This document shows, piece by piece, positions 25,795-31,896 of a stretch of DNA of 33,968 nucleotides. The stretch is from Algoriphagus sp. (lineage in GTDB: Bacteria; Bacteroidota; Bacteroidia; Cytophagales; Cyclobacteriaceae). Under the pieces are notes generated by a model. That model searched no databases. It was not told where the DNA came from and saw only the letters and a program-made list of their open reading frames with translations. The stretch covers positions 1-33,968 of the forward strand of contig NZ_JAUXYL010000045.1 in assembly GCF_030694375.1 (NCBI RefSeq). Direction: 5' to 3'. Each line of letters opens with the position of its first letter. Positions within the stretch are counted from its first letter, which is position 1. The translations under genes were made by a program, and so were the position numbers.

Positions 25795-26149
25795 ATATAT
25801 GAGCACTGAGGAATTAATTATAGAGTTGATTATTCAAGATTTGAGGTTTTTTCAGGTCAACATGAAAGTCCGAAGCATCAGAGAGTTGGATTTTTGCCGC
25901 TTTGAAATGTTGGAACTGATCCTAAAAGTCTGGGGTAAAGGCGAAGAGATTGATTATTTCGATCTAGGAGACAGGTACATGGAATACGTCAAGGAGGTAA
26001 AGTTCTTGCCTCTTCCCTATTATGGCGATTTGTTGAAGCCTTTGGCAATTAAGTGCTATAAAGGTTTGGTAAATCGGGTAAAGGAATTGGAGGAAAATCC
26101 CAGTAACAAGTATGGGGAAGCAGGAGGCTACAACCGAATGGAGCGATGA
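25769..26149 (+). CDS. Small operon protein, paralogue 1 of 3
   Basis: The 126-residue product belongs to a family with two further members in the same operon. Shared features are the opening ELIIELIIQDLRFFQ, a middle helix around EMLELILKVWG, an aromatic F/Y cluster, and the closing LLKPLAIKCYKGLVNRVKEL. The C-terminal 20 residues are unique. ATG 25769 overlaps the end of the previous gene and follows AGAGGAAA, a possible ribosome site. ATG 25799 would start MSTEELI, which aligns better with the other paralogues. The stop overlaps the next gene by four bases, suggesting coupled translation. No function is known. Confidence 0.78.
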   Translation: MSQVNQNNKYMSTEELIIELIIQDLRFFQVNMKVRSIRELDFCRFEMLELILKVWGKGEEIDYFDLGDRYMEYVKEVKFLPLPYYGDLLKPLAIKCYKGLVNRVKELEENPSNKYGEAGGYNRMER

Positions 26150-27177
26150 AATCTGTATCTAACTTTCCCGGACTATTTGCAGATCTTCAAAACAAGGAGA
26201 AATGCAAACTCTTCCTCTGGGATCTCCTTAAAGCTTGGATTACCGATCCGCAAATGGTCCAGAATCAGCTTCAGGTGAAAGAAATGCTTGCCTTCTATGA
26301 AGACCTGAAGCAGCTTTTGGAGCTGGTATATGCCCCTGAGCCTGAACCCGCAGCGGTACCCGATTCTATGCCGGAATTGGTTAATACTTCAGAAGCCTTT
26401 TTTCTTCAGCTGATCGAATCTTTGAAGATCTTAGTTGACCCGGAAATGATTTTTCTTTTTGACCTTCCTAATCTCAACCATGCGGATGTTTCTCATCGAA
26501 GGGAAGTATTCGTGGTACTCCGGCATCAGGAGCTTGATGAGCATCACAATACTCAAGGCTTATTCAGTTTTCTCGCATCTGGCATGCAGGAAATCGCCAT
26601 CCATTCGATCAACCGAAATGCACTCATTCGGGATATGGGTAAGGGAAACCTGTTTTTCCAATATCATCTCCGACAGCTTCAGCTGATCTATAGAAAAGTA
26701 GGTGTCTGTAAGCTGAAAGAAATCCCTGCCGAACGACTTCAGGAACGAATGCTGCAACTCCGGTCTAGCCTTGAAAAGAACTGGGAAAGAGCCGATCAGT
26801 TTTGGCAACACGCCCTCGATGAGCAGGAAAATCAGCGATGGGACGTTTCCCTGTTCTTCCTCCATCAGGCACTGGAACTCCGGCTGAGGGGACTCAAAAT
26901 GGCATGGGAGAAGCGGGAACTCAAAAGTCATGAAACCCGAGTACTGCTGAGGGAATGCTACCAGTTTATTCCAGAGCTGTCTTCGGTGTTTCCTCAGGAT
27001 ACAGAGGAGGAAATTAGCCTTCTGCAGACTTTGGAGGATGCCTATTGCAAGGTTCGGTACAAAACAGAATTCCCGGTGGAGGAGGCTGTATCGACAACCC
27101 TCTCCCAACGGGTGGCAGAAGTTCGACGGCTGTGCGACAGGCATTTTGAACACTATTTCCTTTCACTAAACGCATAA
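26146..27177 (+). CDS. HEPN-domain protein with possible degenerate nucleotidyltransferase-like N-terminus
   Basis: In the 343-residue protein, residues about 213-338 are a HEPN domain of the COG2250 type. The first helix WERADQFWQHALDEQ precedes SLFFLHQALELRLRGL, then SHETRVLLREC (H262) and the closing AYCKVRYKTEF with R304-Y305. RLCDRH at 328-333 fits an R-x4-H spacing, the active motif of HEPN RNases, although its position is not the canonical one. Residues about 98-183 alternate strands and helices (MIFLFDLP, EVFVVLRHQ, EIAIHSIN, DMGKGNLFFQ). This recalls an MNT nucleotidyltransferase fold preceding HEPN, but the GS...D catalytic signature is missing. It lies between the first and second of three small paralogues. 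Role unknown; a toxin-like or RNA-binding function is only a hypothesis. Confidence 0.75.
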   Translation: MKSVSNFPGLFADLQNKEKCKLFLWDLLKAWITDPQMVQNQLQVKEMLAFYEDLKQLLELVYAPEPEPAAVPDSMPELVNTSEAFFLQLIESLKILVDPEMIFLFDLPNLNHADVSHRREVFVVLRHQELDEHHNTQGLFSFLASGMQEIAIHSINRNALIRDMGKGNLFFQYHLRQLQLIYRKVGVCKLKEIPAERLQERMLQLRSSLEKNWERADQFWQHALDEQENQRWDVSLFFLHQALELRLRGLKMAWEKRELKSHETRVLLRECYQFIPELSSVFPQDTEEEISLLQTLEDAYCKVRYKTEFPVEEAVSTTLSQRVAEVRRLCDRHFEHYFLSLNA

Positions 27178-27181
27178 ACCC

Positions 27182-27514
27182 ATGCAAACCGAACTGAACA
27201 TCTCTGTTGAAGAACTAATTGAAGAACTGATAATGGCCGATATGAAGCATTCCCAGTTGACAGATGGATTAGAAGCATTGGATTTGAGCACAGAAAATCA
27301 TTACCTGGGAATCTATGATCTGCTGCTCAAAATATTTGACGTAGAAAAATGTGATGGAGTGGATGGTTTTACAAACAGCTACCTGAGCTATATGCACAGG
27401 GCAAGTGATTATTCCATTACGCATTTGGGGGAGGAGCTTCGCCCGTTAGCCAAGGAATGTTATCAAGCTTTAATCGAGCTTGCGAAAGAATTAAAGGAGG
27501 GTACGTATGAATAA
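27182..27514 (+). CDS. Small operon protein, paralogue 2 of 3
   Basis: The 110-residue protein aligns over its whole length with the proteins from 25799 and 27507. Matching parts are VEELIEELIMADMKHSQL at the start, then GLEALDL, IYDLLLKIF, a Tyr-rich centre, and ELRPLAKECYQALIELAKEL at the end. It is probably all-helical, acidic and cytoplasmic. It begins five bases after the HEPN gene and its stop overlaps the next start by eight bases, so the three are co-translated or at least co-transcribed. No outside family is recognised. Confidence 0.8.
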   Translation: MQTELNISVEELIEELIMADMKHSQLTDGLEALDLSTENHYLGIYDLLLKIFDVEKCDGVDGFTNSYLSYMHRASDYSITHLGEELRPLAKECYQALIELAKELKEGTYE

Positions 27515-27800
27515 GGAATTGCTTATTGAGAACCTGATCATGCAGGATCTTCGGCACATGCAGTTGATCTATGGCTTGGAATCCATCGGTTTTACAGAGG
27601 AAAGTTTTCACTCCTTGGACCTTTGCTTCATTATTGCCGAGATGATGGGGATGAGAGGGGAAGAATCAATCGATCGTTTTTTTCTGGTTTATAGGGATCA
27701 ACTCAGCAAATGCAAGGAGCTTGATATGGAAGGTAATCGTGAAAATCTGCGTCCCTTGGCTAAGGAAAGCTATCTCAAACTGAAGAAGCTGGGAGGATAG
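27507..27800 (+). CDS. Small operon protein, paralogue 3 of 3
   Basis: This 97-residue protein is the shortest member of the three-gene family: KELLIENLIMQDLRHMQL, then YGLESIGF, LCFIIAEMMG, and ENLRPLAKESYLKLKKL. The motif D-L/M-R/K-H-x-Q-L near residue 15 and LRPLAKE-Y near the end are best conserved between paralogues 2 and 3; paralogue 1 is more diverged (DLRFFQ, LKPLAIKCY). It ends the operon. No terminator hairpin follows immediately, and the REP-like array begins about 90 bases downstream. Confidence 0.8.
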   Translation: MNKELLIENLIMQDLRHMQLIYGLESIGFTEESFHSLDLCFIIAEMMGMRGEESIDRFFLVYRDQLSKCKELDMEGNRENLRPLAKESYLKLKKLGG

Positions 27801-27890
27801 AAGCAATCTTTTAGTGGGCATGATATCCCGAAAAATCGCGACTCGAAGCTTTACCTCTCGAGGATATTGGTTTTTGCTGTTGAAATTAAA

Positions 27891-28167
27891 TCGTCCGTCC
27901 CGATGGGACTTTTACCCAAATTTATCGTGAATCCTAAATCCAGCCGTTGAAACGGCTGGCTAGGATATGGGGCGTCCCTACGGGACTGTGAAGGAATATT
28001 TCCTGATGAACAAATCCACCGATCAGCCAGGCTGCAGGGTGGGAGGAATATTCTTGAAAAAATGCCGTAGGCCTGCCTGTTCGGCAGACAGGCATGACCG
28101 ATACTTTAGCCAGCCATTTCAATGGCTGGTAAAAGGAATAAGGAGTTCATAAAAATGCCGAAGGCAT
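27891..28167. repeat. REP-like hairpin array, family 2, 5' block
   Basis: Successive hairpins are GTCCC-GAT-GGGAC (27897-27909), CCAGCCGTT-GA-AACGGCTGG (27940-27959), GTCCC-TAC-GGGAC (27974-27986), a GCCTG...CAGGC element (28071-28093), CCAGCCATT-TC-AATGGCTGG (28110-28129) and ATGCC-GAA-GGCAT (28155-28167). The same series, in the same order, follows the transposase remnant at 28677-28969. No gene is seen between 27801 and 28211. Confidence 0.85.
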
Positions 28168-28211
28168 GGCCGATTTTTTTTAAATTAGTTCAAGTCCAAA
28201 CCCAATTTGTC

Positions 28212-28673
28212 ATGCCAAATACCTATTCAAAGATGTATTGCCAGACCGTCTTTGCGGTGAAATACAGAAAAGCAGTTATTCAAGATTCCTTCAAAAGCGA
28301 ATTATATGCAGTGATAGGCAATCTGATCAATGAGACAGGAGCAAAAACGCTGATTATAAACGGGCATTTCGACCAAGTTCATTGTCTGTTCCGGTTTTTT
28401 CCGAAGCAAGCTATCTCGGAAATAATGTAAAATGGCAAATCCAAATCATCCAAGTGGTTAAATGAATCCAAGCTACTTGAGCATAGATTTGAATGGCAAT
28501 CGGCATTCAGCTCTTTTACCTATAGTGAAAAAGAGATTTCGAGTGTTTTTAACTATGTGAAAAATCAGGAAATCCATCATCGGAAAATGACCTTCAGAGA
28601 GGAATATCTCATGATGCTTAAAGCCCATAATGTGGAATTTTTACCTGAATACCTTTTTAAAGAACTTGTATAA
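28212..28673 (+). pseudogene. IS200/REP-associated Y1 transposase, inactivated
   Basis: A 153-residue frame with the length and sequence of IS200/RAYT-like single-strand transposases is interrupted by an in-frame TAA at 28428-28430. The first half reads MPNTYSKMYCQTVFAVKYRKAVI, and after the stop GKSKSSKWLNES leads to VFNYVKNQEIHHRKMTFREEY, which holds the expected catalytic Tyr. The metal-binding HUH motif is also damaged: the sequence is DQVHCLF where DHVHxLF is expected, so the first His is Gln. Both lesions indicate a dead copy. It sits inside matching REP-like hairpin arrays, the usual setting of a RAYT. A family-wide readthrough is unlikely given the lost His. Confidence 0.85.
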
Positions 28674-28676
28674 ATA

Positions 28677-28975
28677 TCGTCCGTCCCTATGGGACTTTTA
28701 CCAGATTTTATCGCTAAACCTAAATCCAGAGGTTTAAACCTCTGGCTAGGATATGGGTCGTCCCTACGGGACTGTGAAGGAAAATTACTCGAAGGACAAA
28801 TCCAGCGAGCAGCCACTCGCGACAATTGTACGGAAGTAGGGTAGGATATTTTCGGAATTAATGCCGTAGGCCTGCCTGTTCGGCAGACAGGCATGACCGA
28901 TTATATAGCCAGCCATTTTAATGGCTGGAATAATGGATAAGCATTGGTTTTCCAAAATGCCGTAGGCATGGCCGA
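28677..28975. repeat. REP-like hairpin array, family 2, 3' block
   Basis: Hairpins are GTCCC-TAT-GGGAC (28683-28695), a perfect 20-bp palindrome CCAGAGGTTTAAACCTCTGG (28726-28745), GTCCC-TAC-GGGAC (28760-28772), GCCTG...CAGGC (28870-28892), CCAGCCATT-TT-AATGGCTGG (28909-28928) and ATGCC-GTA-GGCAT (28957-28969). Spacer sequence such as CTAAATCC, CTGGCTAGGATATGG and GGCATGACCGAT is shared with the 5' block. Confidence 0.85.
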
Positions 28976-29026
28976 TATTGGATTTAACAATTCATGAATT
29001 GATGAATAGCTATTGAATCAATATTG

Positions 29027-29095
29027 GTCGTCCCGCTGGTAGGGGAGATGGTTAAGGAATTATCCGGTGGAGAAATCCAGCGATCAACAATCTTT
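29027..29095. repeat. Decayed third copy of the family 2 element
   Basis: GGTCGTCCC, a degenerate partner arm, AAGGAA, and GAGAAATCCAGCGATCA follow the order of 28758-28810. The hairpin pairing is largely lost. Confidence 0.55.
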
Positions 29096-29106
29096 CAGGT
29101 GGAGTT

Positions 29107-29361
29107 TTGTGTTCTTTGTTCTTTTTTCTTGATAAAAAAGAACGAAAAAATCAAGACGTGGCAAAGCTCCTACCGCACTAGGCCAAACGCCGGCCCGCTG
29201 CCACGTCGGGCCACCGCGCCCTTCCTATCGATGTTTTGTGCTAGGAGGGCGAATTCATAGGTGTTTTCGGCGCTTGGCGGTTAGCCGTTGGCGTATTGTT
29301 TATTTCGGAATTATTTGGAGTCGCAAGGAGGAATCACCCATCCCCGACATTTTTTGTCAGG
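29107..29361. repeat. GC-rich foldable intergenic element
   Basis: It begins with a strong hairpin, GTTCTTTTTT-CTTGAT-AAAAAAGAAC (29118-29143). It then turns abruptly GC-rich with nested pairings: GACGTGGCA (29155-29163) with TGCCACGTC (29199-29207), GGCCCG (29192-29197) with CGGGCC (29207-29212), and CTCCTA (29167-29172) with TAGGAG (29242-29247). An imperfect hairpin at 29342-29361 follows. No plausible gene is encoded. I recall comparable sequence between genes of Cytophagales, so it is probably a dispersed element. Confidence 0.6.
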
Positions 29362-29415
29362 AAAAAGTAACCAATCCCGCCGATTCTCTTGCTGATCTCA
29401 GTTCGAAGGAATAAT

Positions 29416-29431
29416 TTAGTCCAACGACTAA
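29416..29431. promoter_or_regulatory. Possible operator before the XRE gene
   Basis: TTAGTC-CAAC-GACTAA is a perfect 6-bp-arm palindrome 40 bases before the start at 29472. It is a plausible autoregulatory site for a dimeric XRE protein, not proven. Confidence 0.3.
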
Positions 29432-29471
29432 TCGAAGAATTTCTTAATTTCCCTTTCTAATCATCCAGACT

Positions 29472-29876
29472 ATGAACGAAAAAATCCACCACGGCAGAAA
29501 CATCAAGCGATTCCGGGAGATGATGGGCATCAAGCAGGAAGCCCTGGCCCACGAACTCGGTGAAGACTGGTCCCAGAAGAAGATCAGCCTGCTGGAGCAA
29601 AAGGAAGAAGTCGAGGAGGAGCTCTTGCGTCAGGTGGCGGAGATTTTGAAAGTTCCTGTAGAGGCGATTAAAAGTTTTAATGAGGAAACCGCTATCAACT
29701 TTTTTAATTCTTCATTTAATGGTCAATTCAGCGGTGTAAATTACCATACCACATTCAATGTGAATCCTATAGAAAAATGGGTCGAGGCGCTTGAAGAAAA
29801 TAAGAAGCTTTACGAGCGACTGCTGGAATCTGAGAAAGAGAAGGTGGAGATGTTGAAGAGGATGTTGGAGAAATAA
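29472..29876 (+). CDS. XRE-family helix-turn-helix regulator with coiled-coil tail
   Basis: The 134-residue protein has an XRE HTH at about 8-65 (GRNIKRFREMMGIKQEALAHEL ... KKISLLEQKEEVEEELLRQVAEIL). A short Asn/Phe-rich linker follows (FFNSSFNGQFSGVNYHTTFN). A C-terminal helix at about 98-134, rich in Glu, Lys and Leu, is likely a coiled coil. Bacteroidota have many such stand-alone regulators; the target is unknown. It is preceded by the GC-rich element and a small palindrome, and followed 36 bases later by a membrane protein gene on the same strand. Confidence 0.88.
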   Translation: MNEKIHHGRNIKRFREMMGIKQEALAHELGEDWSQKKISLLEQKEEVEEELLRQVAEILKVPVEAIKSFNEETAINFFNSSFNGQFSGVNYHTTFNVNPIEKWVEALEENKKLYERLLESEKEKVEMLKRMLEK

Positions 29877-29912
29877 GGATTTTCTGTGAAAAATTCCTTT
29901 TTGTTTTGATCT

Positions 29913-30386
29913 ATGAAAACTGAAGAAAATATTGAAACAAAAAAATATTTGGCACAAATGGTAAAGTCTCAATTGGATCAAACAAGACTGTCATTTGATG
30001 AATCAAAGAAAACTAGTTCTGTATTTTTAGGAATATCCACTTTTCTTTTTACGGTGAACCTTGGTGCTTTTGCCCAATTAGGTACAAATAACAAGAATGT
30101 CTATTTTTTACTTATTCCTTTAATTTTAGTTTTGATTTCCTTTTTTTTACTCACAATCAACTTTTATTCAGTAAATTTACCAAATGGGTATTCAAAAAAT
30201 TGGTACGAAAAGAAACTAATCTCAGCTTTGGATGAGATAATGGAGACCGAAATATTTGATATACTTGAGGATATCAAAATAATTAAAACTGTAACAAAGG
30301 ACAAGAACAAGAATATATTCATTTCAGGTTTATTATATATCCTTTCTTTGTTATCGACTCTGTTGATTATAATCTTAAATCACTAA
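29913..30386 (+). CDS. Three-helix membrane protein, unknown
   Basis: The 157-residue protein has a charged cytoplasmic N-terminal helix (1-35), hydrophobic segments at about 37-57, 64-84 and 134-154, and a charged loop (88-132) between the second and third. No signal peptide or known family is evident. The coding sequence is clearly AT-richer than the XRE gene before it, which suggests separate origin. It could be transcribed with that regulator, and it almost abuts a 56-residue gene downstream. The layout resembles small membrane effectors of defence loci, but no specific match supports that. Confidence 0.7.
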   Translation: MKTEENIETKKYLAQMVKSQLDQTRLSFDESKKTSSVFLGISTFLFTVNLGAFAQLGTNNKNVYFLLIPLILVLISFFLLTINFYSVNLPNGYSKNWYEKKLISALDEIMETEIFDILEDIKIIKTVTKDKNKNIFISGLLYILSLLSTLLIIILNH

Positions 30387-30390
30387 ATAA

Positions 30391-30561
30391 ATGGAACTAA
30401 AGTTTATCGTCTTTAACCGAGACAATTCGGCATCGTCTTCTGGAAATGGGAATAACAGTCCAGAAAGGCCAAATCCCCAAACCACTCCTGCAAATGATAG
30501 GGATTATATTGAAAAGGGAACTAAACCAGATACAATCAATTACCCAAGAAAGCCAAGGTGA
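30391..30561 (+). CDS. 56-residue hydrophilic protein
   Basis: ATG 30391, four bases after the preceding stop, opens a 56-residue frame ending at TGA 30559-30561. It begins MELKFIVFNRDNSASSSGNG and becomes rich in Asn, Pro and Gly, then ends KPDTINYPRKPR. It is probably disordered after the first strand. Tight spacing suggests it is translated with the membrane protein. No family is recognised. Confidence 0.55.
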   Translation: MELKFIVFNRDNSASSSGNGNNSPERPNPQTTPANDRDYIEKGTKPDTINYPRKPR

Positions 30562-30843
30562 TTTTTGATTAATTCAATTTTGAATTCCTTTTTTTGGTTG
30601 CGAAAATGTTGCTGTTCAGCGTATTTAAAGCATGATTTAAATTGTGTTTAGGTGTCATTTTTTGGGCCAAATTAAAAAAATACCTAGATGGGTGAACATC
30701 CGAATGAATGATCACAGTATATCTGTTTTCCGGTATTACCAACGCTCGGTTCAATGGGATTTTCTTGAATTAAATGCTTGTTTGACCCTTTCAAAAGCCT
30801 TAAATTAGTTCAAGGTTTTTATTATTGCCAACGCAGCAGGAAT

Positions 30844-31266
30844 ATGGTACATGCTCATCGAATTATGCGAATTTTGAGGGATTCGAATGACTATTCTCAG
30901 GAATATGTGGCTAATGTTTTAGGAATTACTCAAAAGACTTATTCAAGCGTTGAAACAGGTAGATCAAAACTGACTCTTGAGAGAATTATGCAACTTGCAG
31001 ATCTTTATAAGGTGAAGCCTGATTACTTCCTTTTGGAGGAACTCCCCGTAGTGAATTACAATACCGGAACCTACAGCAGATCGGTCATTGCTCAAAATTC
31101 CTTCGAAGGCAAAGCTGACGAACAATCTGAAAAGTTGTTCGAGAGAATTATCAAAGAAAAGGATACCCAAATCAGCTTCTTAATCAAAGAATTGGACCAG
31201 ATGAAGTTAGAGAAACAGGAGCTTTTTGAATTATTGCGACGAACGCTAGCCAAAACAGAAGGATAA
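30844..31266 (+). CDS. XRE-family regulator, first of a tandem pair
   Basis: I place the start at ATG 30844 (MVHAHRIMRILRDSNDYSQ), preceded by AGCAGGAAT; an upstream TTG at 30778 would add 22 residues not expected in the family. The 140-residue protein has an HTH at about 5-62 (YSQEYVANVLGITQKTYSSVE ... LTLERIMQLADLYKVKPDYFL), then NYNTGTYSRS and NSFEGKADE, then a C-terminal coiled coil of about 50 residues ending in LLRRTLAKTEG. The next gene follows its stop with no gap and has the same middle motif. Confidence 0.88.
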   Translation: MVHAHRIMRILRDSNDYSQEYVANVLGITQKTYSSVETGRSKLTLERIMQLADLYKVKPDYFLLEELPVVNYNTGTYSRSVIAQNSFEGKADEQSEKLFERIIKEKDTQISFLIKELDQMKLEKQELFELLRRTLAKTEG

Positions 31267-31542
31267 ATGAAGAATTCAATTTTAAAAAAGCTCAGAGAAG
31301 AGTTTAAGTACGATTTGGATATCGTGTCTGCAAAAATCGACTCCACGCCTCAAGAGTATCTGGAAATAGAAAACGGACTGAGAAGACTTGATATTTTACA
31401 AGCTGCCCAATTGGGAGACTTGTATGAAGTGGATCCAAGGCATCTCTTGGAACTTGCAGAAAGTATCAACTATAATTTCGGAACCTACAGCAGAACCATC
31501 TACACGACCAATTATTTCGAAGGGAAAGAGAAATCGGAATGA
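31267..31542 (+). CDS. XRE-like regulator, second of a tandem pair, lacking the coiled coil
   Basis: This 91-residue paralogue starts immediately after the previous stop. The HTH region (FKYDLDIVSAKIDSTPQEYLEIE ... LQAAQLGDLYEVDPRHLLELAE) is diverged, and INYNFGTYSRT with NYFEGKEK repeats the post-HTH motif of its neighbour. It ends where the neighbour's coiled coil would begin. It may act as a dimer partner or antagonist of the first protein; that is inference from the shared region and the tandem arrangement. Confidence 0.75.
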   Translation: MKNSILKKLREEFKYDLDIVSAKIDSTPQEYLEIENGLRRLDILQAAQLGDLYEVDPRHLLELAESINYNFGTYSRTIYTTNYFEGKEKSE

Positions 31543-31589
31543 GTGGATTGGGCCGAATATTTAAGCCAAATTAAAATAGGCTTTGGTTA

Positions 31590-31614
31590 ATTCTTGCGAC
31601 ACTGTCGCAAGAAT
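31590..31614. terminator. 25-bp perfect palindrome after the XRE pair
   Basis: ATTCTTGCGACA and TGTCGCAAGAAT flank a central C, 47 bases after the stop at 31542. The following CTTTCTCC is only weakly T-rich, so it may terminate the tandem pair or belong to the family 1 repeat that starts just after it. Confidence 0.5.
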
Positions 31615-31631
31615 CTTTCTCCTTCAAGGAT

Positions 31632-31771
31632 TGAAGTTCCTAGGGACGCTGGGTGTAGGTAGAATACTACACCCAAATATTTTAACCAATTTAGAATAGC
31701 TAATTGATCTAATTGTTCATTTACAGCGAATTAGAAGCCGATTGGATATTCGAAAGTATTTGCAAACTACG
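31632..31771. repeat. REP-like interspersed repeat, family 1, copy B
   Basis: It opens TTGAAGTTCCTAGGGACGCT, nearly as in copy A at 278-297. The hairpin at 31651-31674 has arms GGGTGTAG and CTACACCC, followed by ACCAATTTAGAAT (second arm decayed). The tail at 31726-31771 begins GCGAATTA and ends TTTGCAAACTACG. The remainder of 31543-31896 shows no gene. Confidence 0.7.
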
Positions 31772-31896
31772 ATCTTGTATAACTTCAAATGATACTCAAA
31801 TGGTGAATTTAATTTAGTTTAAATACACTTAGTTTTACCCTACTTTATATATTAAGTCTGTAAAAAAGAAACATCCAAAAATTTAGGGATTCGCTC

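Noticed and set aside
27934..28122. 62-residue minus-strand frame and its counterpart at 28577-28894
   Set aside because: They share peptide segments (MPVCRTGRPTA) only because both translate the same REP hairpins.
27891..29060. Possible CRISPR array because of repeated palindromic units
   Set aside because: Units differ, spacing is irregular, no uniform spacers and no cas genes; the layout fits REP elements around a transposase.
29024..29260. 78-residue plus-strand reading frame
   Set aside because: It spans a REP remnant and the GC-rich foldable element; composition is low-complexity and not protein-like.
30778..30843. Upstream TTG start for the first tandem XRE gene
   Set aside because: The added 22 residues do not fit XRE proteins, and ATG 30844 has a ribosome-site-like AGGA before it.
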